Positions 53,891 to 62,882 are shown, counted from the first letter of the stretch. The stretch: DNA of 64,000 bases from Phycisphaerae bacterium (GCA_029260215.1 JAJDDQ010000031.1:186001-250000); one strand, 5' to 3'. Numbers and translations: made by a program. The notes: a model not told the origin generated them from the sequence alone.

Positions 53891-54176
53891 GCCGATTGCC
53901 TGATGGCATCACCCCTATCGCCCAACCACAACCATGAGAGCGTGGCGAGCGCGAAACGATGAAATCACGCCCGCCCGGGCAATTGCCAATTGCGCCCACG
54001 CTGCAATCCACTCAATTGATAGATTTTGAGCGAACAAATTTGCCGGTTCCTCCTAACTTTTGCCGTATGGGCTCATAGAATCCCAATGGTTCATAAGTAT
54101 GTTCTCACGCCCAAAGGCCAACGGTACCGGCGGGCGCGATATATTTTTTTCATACCGTCGTAATTGGAGAATTCTC

Positions 54177-55238
54177 ATGTCATCATTTGCACCGGACATA
54201 AGGGAACGTCGACAGCCGGCGAAAGCGTTTACGCTTATCGAACTGCTCGTTGTCGTTGCAATCATCGCACTGTTGGTCAGCATCCTGCTGCCCTCACTCA
54301 AACGGGCACGTGCCCAGGCGAAAATGGTCGCTTCGATGGCCAACGTGCGCGGCATCGCGCTGGCGTCGAATACGTTCGCCGCAGAAGACAGGAATGACCT
54401 GTCGATCCCGGCCCACCACCTGATGGGCCTGATCCCCGGCGCCGTCGGGGAATACGAGTACGGCGGCAAGTCGGGCATCGGTGAGCCGCTTTCGGGTAAC
54501 GACGTCACGTCCTCCAAGTGGGGCACACAGGAAGGCAGAGGCCCCGCAACGCGAGGCCTGAACGAGATTGTCTATAAGGGCGGCTTTCAGGACTACCGGT
54601 TCAACGCAGGCCCGGAAAACGAAAACTGGCTGAACGATACCAAGCTTGACCTTGGCATCTTCCGCGCACCTTCCGACACCGGCTACGCAGGCCACCACTA
54701 CTCCGCGTGGCGCAACTCCGGCCTGACCTCGTACGATCATTACGGGAACAGTTATTCCGCAAGCACGGCGTGGATCGGGGTCACCGGCGGAGACTGCCGG
54801 CTGCGCAGCAACTCGTCATTCCTGAAGCCGATCACACGCGTGCCGAACCCGGCCAACACGATCTACTTCATCGAGAATTGCGGGCGATTCGCGTGGCGAA
54901 AATCCTATGGTGCAGATGGTTGCCAGTCGCTGAGCGGCGGGGCAACCGGGTCCGATGTCGAGTCGATCGTCAAAGGCTGGCACGGTAGGCCTTGGGAGTT
55001 CGCGACAGCCTTTGTGGACGGGCACGCGGCCATAACCCACATCGAGGGGCACACGATCCCGCAGCCCAGGTTGTCGAGCTACCCCGCCCGCGCGGACGGT
55101 TCACCGGGCACCTACGACAACTATCACTGCGTCATCATCCGCGGCAAGGGTTGGCAGTTGGACACACTGCCCGCCCCGCCGGTTCAAACGAACATTTCGT
55201 GTGCGGATTCCGGCGTGGTCGTGGACCCGATCGGGTAA
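54177..55238 (+). CDS. Type II-secretion-like prepilin protein (H-X9-DG group)
   Basis: A 353-residue protein. The N-terminal prepilin signal is clear: KAFTLIELLVVVAIIALL and a hydrophobic helix ending SILLPSLKRARAQ; cleavage would be before Phe. The body is typical of the planctomycete DUF1559-like pseudopilin group, with W-rich and SGGATGSD segments and a VDGHAAITHIEGH segment in place of the H-X9-DG box. The start at 54177 has TTGGAG upstream. Such proteins are numerous in planctomycetes; function unknown. Its 3' end has a duplicate at 53682. Confidence 0.85.
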   Translation: MSSFAPDIRERRQPAKAFTLIELLVVVAIIALLVSILLPSLKRARAQAKMVASMANVRGIALASNTFAAEDRNDLSIPAHHLMGLIPGAVGEYEYGGKSGIGEPLSGNDVTSSKWGTQEGRGPATRGLNEIVYKGGFQDYRFNAGPENENWLNDTKLDLGIFRAPSDTGYAGHHYSAWRNSGLTSYDHYGNSYSASTAWIGVTGGDCRLRSNSSFLKPITRVPNPANTIYFIENCGRFAWRKSYGADGCQSLSGGATGSDVESIVKGWHGRPWEFATAFVDGHAAITHIEGHTIPQPRLSSYPARADGSPGTYDNYHCVIIRGKGWQLDTLPAPPVQTNISCADSGVVVDPIG

Positions 55239-55269
55239 CATCCGCAAACGTATGTTCCAAAAACCAAAA

Positions 55270-55308
55270 GCGACCGTCGCACAACACGCGGCGGTCGCCC
55301 TTCATTTC
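55270..55308 (+). terminator. Terminator hairpin, copy 2
   Basis: GCGACCGTCGC pairs with GCGGCGGTCGC around ACAACAC, then CCTTCATTTC. Ends the prepilin gene transcript. Confidence 0.75.
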
Positions 55309-55356
55309 AAAATCCAACCGCATACCAAAGCGCCGAAGTAGCGAATAGCTATTTTC

Positions 55357-55406
55357 GCATCCAAGGTCACCCCCAACCCGCTTAGCCGTGTCGCGTGCGA
55401 CACGAT
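55357..55406 (+). repeat. Palindromic repeat family C, copy 3
   Basis: GCATCCAAGGTCACCCCC... CGCTTAGCCG and the palindrome CGTGTCGC-GT-GCGACACG (55387-55404). Confidence 0.8.
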
Positions 55407-55624
55407 CCAAGACAACACACAACGCCACAAACAAGAAGAGGATTCAGTAAACACAAAACGAGCCGCGGACTTCAGTCCGCGCGGACGCCCCGGTGCGCAC
55501 AGGCGCATCGCAGCAGTCGAGACACAGCACAACGACTGAAACCACGCTGGTATCCTGCTTCATAAGTTTCGCGACTGTCTGCGCCAAAGGTTATTCCACG
55601 AGGGAACATCCGCGCGAGCTGAAG

Positions 55625-55740
55625 CGCGTACCGCACCTCTCCACAGGTGGGGGAGCCGAATAGCTCCTCGGATTTGACGTCCCCACGGCTAAAGCCGTGG
55701 GGCACCCAATCCGTCAATCGGGTTGTGACAAAGTGCTAGC
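55625..55740. repeat. Dispersed repeat family D, copy 2
   Basis: Matches 31601-31712: an AGGTGGGGGAGCCGAATAGC arm, the hairpin CCCCACGGCT-AA-AGCCGTGGGG (55681-55702) and a tail TGTGACAAAGTGCTAG. The stop codon of citrate synthase (minus strand) lies in its last bases. Confidence 0.75.
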
Positions 55741-57085
55741 CTGCGCTGCGCGCCGGGCACGGACCTCGCTTGGCAAGCGGAACAAACGGGCGCGCGACAG
55801 GCCCATTGTAAATCTGTCTGGGCCGACCGATACGCATATCCGGGGCGAGGATCATCTCCCGCCATTGGGCGATCCAGCCCGGCAACCTGCCGATGGCAAA
55901 CATGACCGTGAACATCTCCGTCGGGATACCCAGCGCGCGGTACAAAATACCGCTGTAGAAATCCACGTTCGGATAGAGCTTGCGCTCGACGAAGTACTCG
56001 TCACGCAAGGCTGCCTCTTCCAGCTCCATAGCAATATCAAGCAGCGGATCGCTCACACCCATCTTTTCCAGAATGCGGTCGCACGTCTTCTTGATGATGC
56101 GCGCACGCGGATCGAAGTTCTTGTACACCCGATGGCCAAAACCCATCAGGCGGAAGTCCGCGTCCTTGTCCTTGGCCAGTTCAACGTACTTTTCAACTTT
56201 GCTGCCGTCGTCGTGGATGCGTTGCAGCATCTCAAGGACAGCCTGGTTGGCCCCACCGTGCAAAGGCCCCCAAAGCGCCGAAATGGCAGCCGATATCGCG
56301 GCGTACAGATTCGCACGGCTGCTGCCCACCAGGCGCACGGTCGATGTGGAACAGTTTTGCTCGTGGTCCGCGTGGAGAATCAGCAACTGATCCAGCGCGG
56401 CAGCCTCATCAGGGTCCGCCTCGTAAGATTCACACGGCACGCCGAAAAGCATCTTGAGCAGGTTGGCTGAGTACCGAAGCGAGTTGTCCGGGTAGATGAA
56501 CGGCTGGCCGCATGATTTCTTGAACGCAAACGCGGCGATCGTCGGGAGCTTCGCGATCAACCTGCGAATGGTGATGTCCGTGTTCTGCGTATCCCCCCAA
56601 TCGTAGCTTTCCTGGTAAAACGCGCTCAGGCTACAAACCATGCTCGAAATAATCGCCATCGGATGAGCTTTGAGCGGAAAGCCCTGAAACACGTGGCGCA
56701 AGTTCTCGTGAATCAGCGTGTGGCGGGTGATGTCCGTGACGAATTCTTCGTTCTGCGTTTCGTCCGGCAAGTCGCCGTAGATCAGCAGGTAGGCTGTCTC
56801 CAGAAACGTCCCCTGCTCGCACAAGTCCTCGATCGCATACCCGCGATGCCGAAGAATACCCTTCTCACCGTTCAGGAAGGTGATGTCGCTGGTGCAGGCA
56901 CCGGTGTTGCCGTACCCCGGGTCCAGCGTGATGCACCCCGTCGCCGAGCGCAGATTGCGAATGTCGATGCCGCGCTCGTTCTCACTGCCCACCACAATGG
57001 GCAATTCGTACGTCGTGCCGTCGATAATCAGTTGAGCCGTCTTGGATTCGCCTTGGGTTGATTCTTGCATTTCAGCCACCTTCAT
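55736..57085 (-). CDS. gltA: Citrate synthase
   Basis: A 449-residue citrate synthase of the GltA type. Landmarks: GILRHRGYAIEDL, the catalytic His in LWGPLHGGANQAVLEML, GFGHRVYKNFDPRA and the Asp region NVDFYSGILYRALGIP. It condenses oxaloacetate and acetyl-CoA. The family's usual ending (RPRQIYNGPVARPFVPLAKR) is followed by an extra GPCPARSAG, encoded up to a stop inside a dispersed repeat, so the tail is probably acquired. ATG 57085 is chosen (CAAGG upstream); ATG 57070 is also possible. Confidence 0.93.
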   Translation of the reverse strand: MKVAEMQESTQGESKTAQLIIDGTTYELPIVVGSENERGIDIRNLRSATGCITLDPGYGNTGACTSDITFLNGEKGILRHRGYAIEDLCEQGTFLETAYLLIYGDLPDETQNEEFVTDITRHTLIHENLRHVFQGFPLKAHPMAIISSMVCSLSAFYQESYDWGDTQNTDITIRRLIAKLPTIAAFAFKKSCGQPFIYPDNSLRYSANLLKMLFGVPCESYEADPDEAAALDQLLILHADHEQNCSTSTVRLVGSSRANLYAAISAAISALWGPLHGGANQAVLEMLQRIHDDGSKVEKYVELAKDKDADFRLMGFGHRVYKNFDPRARIIKKTCDRILEKMGVSDPLLDIAMELEEAALRDEYFVERKLYPNVDFYSGILYRALGIPTEMFTVMFAIGRLPGWIAQWREMILAPDMRIGRPRQIYNGPVARPFVPLAKRGPCPARSAG

Positions 57086-57184
57086 GACAAAGTGCCTTGG
57101 CAATGTTGTATCGGACCAAAGTAGCAGCCATTCGCATTTTGTGCCAGTGCATTAAAGCAACTAAACTCCCACTTTAGAGAACCA

Positions 57185-58057
57185 ATGGCGATCAAAAATC
57201 AGCTTTTCGGTGCCCACATGTCCGTAGCTGGCGGGTTTCAGAACGCCTTCGCCGCAGCCGCGAACGCCGGCTGTGATTGTCTCCAAATCTTCGTGAAGAA
57301 TCAGCGACAGTGGTCCGCCCCACCGCTGACGCGCGAAGCCGTCGATGCCTACAAGTCCGCCGAGCACGAAACCGGCATAGGCCCGGTCGTTGCCCACGCA
57401 TCGTATCTGCTGAATCTGGCTTCCCCGGAAAAAGAAAACGTCAAACGCAGCGTCTCAGCCCTGATAGACGAGATCGAACGCTGCGCGCAACTCGGCGTGC
57501 CGAACCTCGTTTTCCACCCCGGCGCCCACATGGGGGAAGGCGTCGATGCCGGAATCAAACGCATCGTTGGCGGCCTGAACGAGGTTCACAAAAAAGCCAA
57601 AGCCGGTTCCGTTCAAGTATTACTGGAAACCACGGCGGGGCAGGGAACCTCGATCGGGCATGAAATCGAGCATCTGGGGCGAATACTGGCTGGTGTGCGG
57701 AATCCGGATTCGCTGGGCGTTTGTGTGGATACCTGTCACGTTTTTGCGGCGGGTTACGATCTGACCAGCGACGCCGGGTACGAAAAACTTGCTTCCGAGA
57801 TCGAGCGATTTGTTGGCTTCGAGCGGGTGAAGTGCATCCACGTCAACGATTCCCTCCGCCCATGCGGCAGCCGCGTCGATCGACACGACCACATCGGCAA
57901 GGGCGAGATCGGCTTGGGCGGGTTTCGACGCGTGCTCAACGACGGGCGTCTCGCACACGCCATGCGCATCCTCGAAACCCCAAAGGGCGTTGACGGCAGG
58001 GGGACGGACCTCGACAAGGTGAACCTGCGACGGTTGCGGAAGCTGATTACAGAGTGA
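57185..58057 (+). CDS. nfo: Endonuclease IV (AP endonuclease)
   Basis: A 290-residue TIM-barrel AP endonuclease. Zinc-ligand motifs are present: FGAHMSVAGG, the His in VFHPGAHMG, the Glu in LLETTAGQG, VCVDTCHVFAAGYD, HVNDS and RHDHIGKGEIGL. It cuts DNA at abasic sites in base excision repair. Transcribed divergently from gltA across a 99-base gap. Ribosome site is weak (AGAGAACC before ATG). Confidence 0.93.
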   Translation: MAIKNQLFGAHMSVAGGFQNAFAAAANAGCDCLQIFVKNQRQWSAPPLTREAVDAYKSAEHETGIGPVVAHASYLLNLASPEKENVKRSVSALIDEIERCAQLGVPNLVFHPGAHMGEGVDAGIKRIVGGLNEVHKKAKAGSVQVLLETTAGQGTSIGHEIEHLGRILAGVRNPDSLGVCVDTCHVFAAGYDLTSDAGYEKLASEIERFVGFERVKCIHVNDSLRPCGSRVDRHDHIGKGEIGLGGFRRVLNDGRLAHAMRILETPKGVDGRGTDLDKVNLRRLRKLITE

Positions 58058-58239
58058 CTGAAAACCCCTCCCGGCTTGAATCGGATGGACCGGACACCTT
58101 GCGAGACGCAGAATCTCACAGGTGTGGCGCAGTCTTGCGGCGGGCGGGTGACGCTTCTATACTTCGCTCGGATGCTGTGTAGGTCGTCCCGATGGGCATG
58201 GTGCGGCCGGGGCGAGCCTTAGTACGGAAAGCGAATCAT

Positions 58240-58515
58240 ATGAAACCAACCTTGTGGCGGCGAACGAAGGTCAAATTGGCGGCGTTGTGTACAGCCGGCG
58301 TTGTTTTCGGCAGCGTTCCGGGTGATCTGGGCTGCACGTCCTTCTTTGTGGAGAACCAGATTGGTTCGCTGGATTTCTGCTTCCTGCTGAACTGCAACGA
58401 CGGCGCGCTCGGCGGCCTGTTCGATTTCTGTGCCCCGATCAACTTTACGAGCTTCGTCGGCGGCGGAAATGACGCTGCCGAGGGAACGTTCCTTTCAGAC
58501 TGCCCGGACGGTTAG
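58240..58515 (+). CDS. Small exported Cys-containing protein, copy 1
   Basis: A 91-residue protein. ATG 58240 has GGAAAG upstream. A signal peptide (LAALCTAGVVFGSVPGDLGC) may end in a lipobox-like Cys. The mature part has paired Cys in FCFLLNCNDG and FDFCAPINF, similar to the next gene. Unknown function. Confidence 0.65.
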   Translation: MKPTLWRRTKVKLAALCTAGVVFGSVPGDLGCTSFFVENQIGSLDFCFLLNCNDGALGGLFDFCAPINFTSFVGGGNDAAEGTFLSDCPDG

Positions 58516-58572
58516 TAGCGTGCCCACAGCAATTGGTCCTCAGGCCGATCTCATTCGGAGGTGTTTGACAGC

Positions 58573-58851
58573 ATGATTGCCAGGATTCGAAAAATAGCCG
58601 GGCGTGGATTCAAGAGCTTGGCCATCGTTGCGGTTGGTATTCAGTTCGGTTTGATTCCGTCATGTGAAGGGCTTCTGACGACGTTCAATCCTTGCGGAAC
58701 GATTTTCGGGTTCTGCGCGCCGGAGGATATCGATCTGCTCTTCGCGGACATTCCGGATTTTCGTCTCGATCCGACGTGTACGATTCCTTTCGCCACGGGC
58801 GGCGGCTGTGCGGGCGGACCCATTCTGCCCAACCCAGGCCCCGGATTCTAA
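58573..58851 (+). CDS. Small exported Cys-containing protein, copy 2
   Basis: A 92-residue protein. A signal-like helix (SLAIVAVGIQFGLIPSC) is followed by FNPCGTIFGFCAPEDIDLLF, which echoes FDFCAP of the previous gene. Ends in GPGF. CGGAGG lies at 58554-58559; GTG 58561 would be too close, so ATG 58573 is used. Confidence 0.65.
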   Translation: MIARIRKIAGRGFKSLAIVAVGIQFGLIPSCEGLLTTFNPCGTIFGFCAPEDIDLLFADIPDFRLDPTCTIPFATGGGCAGGPILPNPGPGF

Positions 58852-58880
58852 GTGATTGTGCATCACCCCGGAGTAATCTG

Positions 58881-59051
58881 ATGTCTTTTCGAGCCGCCGC
58901 CATTCGCCGTGTTTTGCTCCTGACCGTCGGTGGCGGTGTGATGCTGCAATTCGCCGGGTGCGTCGGCTCGCTCGTCCCCGGAGCGATCGCAGCCGGGGAA
59001 CAGTTCTTCCTGTCCGTTCTCGCCGACCGGTTGTTCAACCAGTTGTTTTAA
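58881..59051 (+). CDS. Small lipoprotein
   Basis: A 56-residue protein starting MSFRAAAIRRVLLLTVGGG with lipobox LQFAGC (Cys27). The mature part is about 30 residues and mostly helical (AGEQFFLSVLADRLFNQLF). GGAGTAATCTG precedes ATG. The third of three small exported proteins in a row. Confidence 0.65.
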   Translation: MSFRAAAIRRVLLLTVGGGVMLQFAGCVGSLVPGAIAAGEQFFLSVLADRLFNQLF

Positions 59052-59168
59052 GGCGATTTCGGTATCCATTCAGTGTCTCCGCAGCCGCGGAACGTCCGCG
59101 CGGGCTGAAGTTCGCGATCCGCTGGGGCTCTCGCGTGAGCTGTTGCGATTGCCATTGGAGACTTCGTT

Positions 59169-59561
59169 GTGCGCACCCCGGTCAAATATGGCGTGATCCT
59201 TGCGATGCTCCACCTCGTTCTCTCGGGGTGTATCGTACTGCTTGCACGGGTTGATGTTGAGAACTTGATGCTGTTCCTGGCCATCGACTACCCCGTCACC
59301 ATACTTCTAGACCTTCATCCTTGGGGGCAGTGGCTCTATGAGTCGTTATCCCTCCCCGGTGACGGGGGCGTTACGGGGATTGTCGTGCTTGGAACTCTCT
59401 TCTACGCAGCCGTTGGCGCCTGCTTGGGATTGGTCGTTTCGCGCTGGCGTCGGAATCGTTTGCAACCCCCGGGAACCTGCCGCGAATGCGGTTACGATCT
59501 GACGGGAAACGAATCGGGCGTCTGTCCGGAATGCGGAATGGCGATCGGCGTGAAAAATTGA
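59169..59561 (+). CDS. Membrane protein with C-terminal zinc ribbon
   Basis: A 130-residue protein, GTG start at 59169 with GGAG upstream. Three hydrophobic helices (about 9-27, 31-48 and 70-92), then a cytoplasmic zinc ribbon CRECGYDLTGNESGVCPECG. This ribbon is frequent in small membrane proteins of Phycisphaerae. Function unknown. Confidence 0.78.
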   Translation: MRTPVKYGVILAMLHLVLSGCIVLLARVDVENLMLFLAIDYPVTILLDLHPWGQWLYESLSLPGDGGVTGIVVLGTLFYAAVGACLGLVVSRWRRNRLQPPGTCRECGYDLTGNESGVCPECGMAIGVKN

Positions 59562-59729
59562 GGGGCGAACCCAAGTTCCGCAGTTGTAGGTCCAAAACAG
59601 GTATGACGAGGCGTCAGGCCTGTTAATTCTAGGATTTTTGGACTATATCTGCGCGTCAGAACTCCATTTTGGTGTCAGCGATCGCGATATGATCGGAGTA
59701 GTCGATTCGTCTGCAAGGAGGCCACGGTA

Positions 59730-60317
59730 ATGAAATCCGACCGCTTTTGCTTTGCCGGATATCTGCTTCAGGAGCCGTGTCCCACCGATATCCCGGACAG
59801 GGAGATGTTCCAGTTGGCCACATTGGACCTTTCGCTTCGATTTATCCACGATGGGATGAAAACGCCGAAGTTCGAGGAAGCGCAAGGCTTTGTAAACGCG
59901 ACCGAGTTCGTGTTCACGCCGCCTCCGCCGATCGAATCTTTTGAACTGTGCGGCTACGCCATAGATCGAACCGTGATTGACAGCATTAAGTCATACAGCA
60001 TAAAGCGCGACGGAACCAGGGAGCAGTTCACGGATTTTGAGTACGCACGCTATTTGAGCCGTTCGCAAGATGGCTTGGAAGTACTTGGCTACGAAGTGAT
60101 TGATGGAATTATCCATCACCTCTCCATTCTTCATAACTGCGGCTTGGGATTGGAGGAAATCGAGGATGTTTCACAGAGCCGATTGAACACACACGGGTTG
60201 TTCGATAACGTCGAAGCCGCCGAAAAACTCATATCGGGAATCCAGGCCAGTGATCCAATGGAACCCCATTTCGAGTTGCCCGTGATTTGGCAGGTGCTTG
60301 GAGCCGAGCGGAGTTGA
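59730..60317 (+). CDS. Hypothetical protein
   Basis: A 195-residue soluble protein with no recognised motif. AAGGAGG at 59714-59720 is well spaced from ATG 59730, so the start is firm. Charged residues and alternating hydrophobic runs suggest a folded globular protein. Flanked by family-unknown genes; possibly a lone accessory gene. Confidence 0.72.
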   Translation: MKSDRFCFAGYLLQEPCPTDIPDREMFQLATLDLSLRFIHDGMKTPKFEEAQGFVNATEFVFTPPPPIESFELCGYAIDRTVIDSIKSYSIKRDGTREQFTDFEYARYLSRSQDGLEVLGYEVIDGIIHHLSILHNCGLGLEEIEDVSQSRLNTHGLFDNVEAAEKLISGIQASDPMEPHFELPVIWQVLGAERS

Positions 60318-60710
60318 AACCGGGACGCAGATGGTCGCTCTACCGTCCGCCACCTCGGCATCGAACAGCACCCGACGCCACCACGCAAGACCGTTCGTAC
60401 AAACCGATCCCTCCGTTTCATTCCCCCCTGTTTCATTCCCCGTCTACTACCATGTCGCGGGACACACTGGCTCTGATTTCAACGTCTTCATAGGGTTCCA
60501 AGTCCATTGTGCAGGCTTGTATTCCGTGCGTCGATTTCCAATTCCATAGGCGTTGTGCTCGATTTTTATGCACCCGCATTCTCTGCATTTATCCGTGTGA
60601 ATCCCCATGCTTTGCTCGTGGAGTATTTGATCTGCGCTTCGGTGTTCGTCTGTCCAATCATGGGGCATCGTTCTACATCCTTGAACTAATCATCAATAGG
60701 CATCCTTGAA
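60318..60710. other. Intergenic region, no gene seen
   Basis: AT-richer than its surroundings. Holds the first copy of a 25-base tandem duplication (60676-60725). No promoter or RNA recognised. Confidence 0.5.
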
Positions 60711-60725
60711 CTAATCATCAATAGG
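60676..60725. repeat. Perfect 25-base tandem duplication
   Basis: CATCCTTGAACTAATCATCA plus ATAGG occurs twice in direct succession (60676-60700, 60701-60725). The second copy contains the stop codon of the minus-strand gene. Confidence 0.95.
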
Positions 60726-60941
60726 CGACAAGTCATCGACGCGCGCAAAAGAAACCTTGTGATGAGGAAGTATTTCGACCTCACACTGTATCGCCATACC
60801 AGGGTGAGTATCGATATCCGATGGGTCGTTCGACCACTCCATTTCGCTCACCAACGGTAAGGGAGGCCCCTTAATGACTACAGATACGGTCTGCCTACCC
60901 TGCGCCCAAGTGTATATCTTCCCAATTTTTGGTGCGTTCAC
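60711..60941 (-). CDS. Small hypothetical protein
   Basis: A 76-residue protein beginning with GTG at 60941, which shares one base with the upstream stop (TAGTG); AAAGG lies upstream. The longer frame to 61001 overlaps the upstream gene. Sequence: beta-rich (KIYTWAQGRQTVSVVIKG, CEVEILPHHKVSFARV). No family recognised. Confidence 0.6.
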   Translation of the reverse strand: MNAPKIGKIYTWAQGRQTVSVVIKGPPLPLVSEMEWSNDPSDIDTHPGMAIQCEVEILPHHKVSFARVDDLSPIDD

Positions 60942-61300
60942 TACTGATGATCCTTTCTGGCTTCTCTGGTGGACTCGATGATGATCGCCCTGAGACCCCA
61001 TAGCAGAAACGGTCCAGTGACTCCTGCGACGTAAAACAACTTTGCCTTTGCCGATCTGTTCCGCACTGCACCTGCTAGCGCTTGAAGTCGAGCATCGTCC
61101 GACCGCCCCAAACGGTCAATGATATCGATCTGCTCTTTGATATCCCGGCCTTCCCTTGCTGCGGAAAGAAGCTCGTTGGTACTCCGGACGCGGTAGCCAG
61201 CGACCAATTTGTCAGCATCTCTCGCGTACTCGCGACCTATCCCAAGACACAAAGCGCACCACAAAACGGAAACAAGTACGAAGGCCGATTTCCCGCTCAT
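60941..61300 (-). CDS. Small membrane protein, unknown function
   Basis: A 119-residue protein with an N-terminal helix (AFVLVSVLWCALCLGIG), a charged helical middle (REGRDIKEQIDIIDRLG) and a second hydrophobic helix (FYVAGVTGPFLLWGLRAIII). GGAGGTGCGG lies upstream of ATG. Coupled to the downstream small gene (TAGTG). Confidence 0.7.
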   Translation of the reverse strand: MSGKSAFVLVSVLWCALCLGIGREYARDADKLVAGYRVRSTNELLSAAREGRDIKEQIDIIDRLGRSDDARLQALAGAVRNRSAKAKLFYVAGVTGPFLLWGLRAIIIESTREARKDHQ

Positions 61301-61489
61301 CTACCGCACCTCCAAGACGAAAAAACCCATCTGGGTCGTGGAGAAACGGGGACGCCGCTAGTTCTTGCCCCCTGCTGGCTCGGCGACGAGCAATTTGCGC
61401 AACGCCTGCGCGACATTGCTCGGCGACAGCGGAGACATCGCGCGTCCCTGCATCGCCTGAATCCTAACTGCCTTCCCGTAAATTTCCAC

Positions 61490-62815
61490 TCAACCCGCAC
61501 CGGAATACAACAACTGAAACGTCCCAAAGTCCGCCAGGTCAATCCCCCCATCGCAGTCGGCGTCAAACGCCGCGCAGGCCTCAGCCGGCGACTGTTCCAG
61601 GCAACCCAGCAGTTCGGCATAGTCCGCGATATCCACATCACCATCCGTGTCGAAATCGCCGACCTCGCATTCGTCGGGAATGTCCGTCGTGTTACAGTCC
61701 GGACTCGTGCCCGTCGCAATGTCCTGCGCGTCAGCCAGAATGTTACCGTTGCAGTCGTCAGCCGGCGTCGAAACGAGATCCCAACCAAGCAAATCGAGCA
61801 TGCGCAGATCGCGAGTCCCCAATTCCCGCAACGCACCCGGCACGACATTCGGGTCCATCAAGCCGTAGTCAAAGAACGGCGGCAGCAGATCGTCGCGCCA
61901 GTGGCTGGCCTGCGACAGATCACCGTGGGCCAAGCCTTCCGAAAACCGCAAATCGACCGCCCCGTCAAAACAGGCATGCTCGGGCGACCACTCCCCGGGC
62001 ACGAAAAGCCGTAACGCCGACGTGAAGTCCACGACGCCCTCGGCTGGTTGAAGCCGGAACAGGTCCATCGGCGTCGGCGTCACCGCGAAGGGCGGACCGC
62101 CAAAACTCTCGTTGAGGTCCACGAAATCCACAATACTGGCAAACCCCAGCAGGTGGATCATCTCATGCATAGCCACACCAACGAAATCGATGGTCCCCGG
62201 CGTAATCCCGTCCGAGGGGTCATAATCGAAGGGCAGCAGGGTTGTGAATTGAATCAGCCCGTCAGCCGGCGTATCGCAATCCAGCCCGATCGCCCGGCAG
62301 TTGGCCGCGGTGATGAACCCATCATCCGACAGCGTGTACCCGTCCAGCATGAAGGCGTTCAATTCAGCGAGGTTGGGCAGCCCAGCCAGCAGATCGACTT
62401 CATCCGCCCCGGCGTCGGCCATCATGGCGTCGCGCATCATGTCGAAATCGATGAAGAAATAGGTGTTTCCCGTGCTGGCCAACACCCCGGGTGCCAGGGG
62501 GCCGATGTCCGCGTTGACCACCACCGTCACGGAATCCGCGAACAGATTCTCAAGATTGGCAGCCGCTTCTTCCCAGGCAGCCATCGCCTGAGCATCGCCC
62601 AGCAGCGTAGGCCCCGGCTGAAGAACGATGTTCAGCCCCGTCCCAGGCCCTTCGCGCACCGGCGATCGGCCCCTCGCTCGCCCGAATTGCCCGATTTCGA
62701 CCTGCGAAGGCACCTTAACCACACAGCGCGGAGGCGATTCCGCGAAGCTTTCCGCGGCTGACAGCCCGAGCGCCAAGATCACCGCGCAAACCGATTTCCC
62801 GAAAACCCCTACCAT
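61490..62815 (-). CDS. Secreted zinc metalloprotease with dockerin-like tail
   Basis: A 441-residue exported protein (signal peptide about 1-25, ending ESFA). The zinc site is VAMHEMIHLLGFASI (HExxHxxGF). The overall plan resembles a secreted NF038122-type metalloprotease known from planctomycetes. The C-terminal about 60 residues form a dockerin-like pair of Ca-binding loops: GDFDTDGDVDIADYAELL and AFDADCDGGIDLADFGTF. It likely works outside the cell, possibly bound to a scaffold. Confidence 0.82.
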   Translation of the reverse strand: MVGVFGKSVCAVILALGLSAAESFAESPPRCVVKVPSQVEIGQFGRARGRSPVREGPGTGLNIVLQPGPTLLGDAQAMAAWEEAAANLENLFADSVTVVVNADIGPLAPGVLASTGNTYFFIDFDMMRDAMMADAGADEVDLLAGLPNLAELNAFMLDGYTLSDDGFITAANCRAIGLDCDTPADGLIQFTTLLPFDYDPSDGITPGTIDFVGVAMHEMIHLLGFASIVDFVDLNESFGGPPFAVTPTPMDLFRLQPAEGVVDFTSALRLFVPGEWSPEHACFDGAVDLRFSEGLAHGDLSQASHWRDDLLPPFFDYGLMDPNVVPGALRELGTRDLRMLDLLGWDLVSTPADDCNGNILADAQDIATGTSPDCNTTDIPDECEVGDFDTDGDVDIADYAELLGCLEQSPAEACAAFDADCDGGIDLADFGTFQLLYSGAG

Positions 62816-62882
62816 ACCAAGCCATTATAGGCGATGAAGTCGCGCGATTCTGGTTTCTCGTAACTATTTTTGTGGAAAGATG

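Larger units (their letters stand above)
53662..54176. other. Intergenic region with gene remnant, terminator and repeat
   Basis: Contains the prepilin-tail remnant (53682-53723), a terminator hairpin (53755-53793) and family C repeat (53842-53890). The rest, 53891-54176, is AT-richer and presumably carries the prepilin gene promoter; no gene seen. Confidence 0.6.
55239..55735. other. Intergenic region rich in repeats
   Basis: Terminator copy 2, family C repeat, a GCGGACT-TCA-GTCCGCG palindrome (55463-55486), and family D repeat at 55625-55740 that runs into the citrate synthase stop codon. No gene seen. Confidence 0.65.

Noticed and set aside
60676..60725. Start of a CRISPR array
   Set aside because: Only two directly abutting copies with no spacer between them; a simple tandem duplication.
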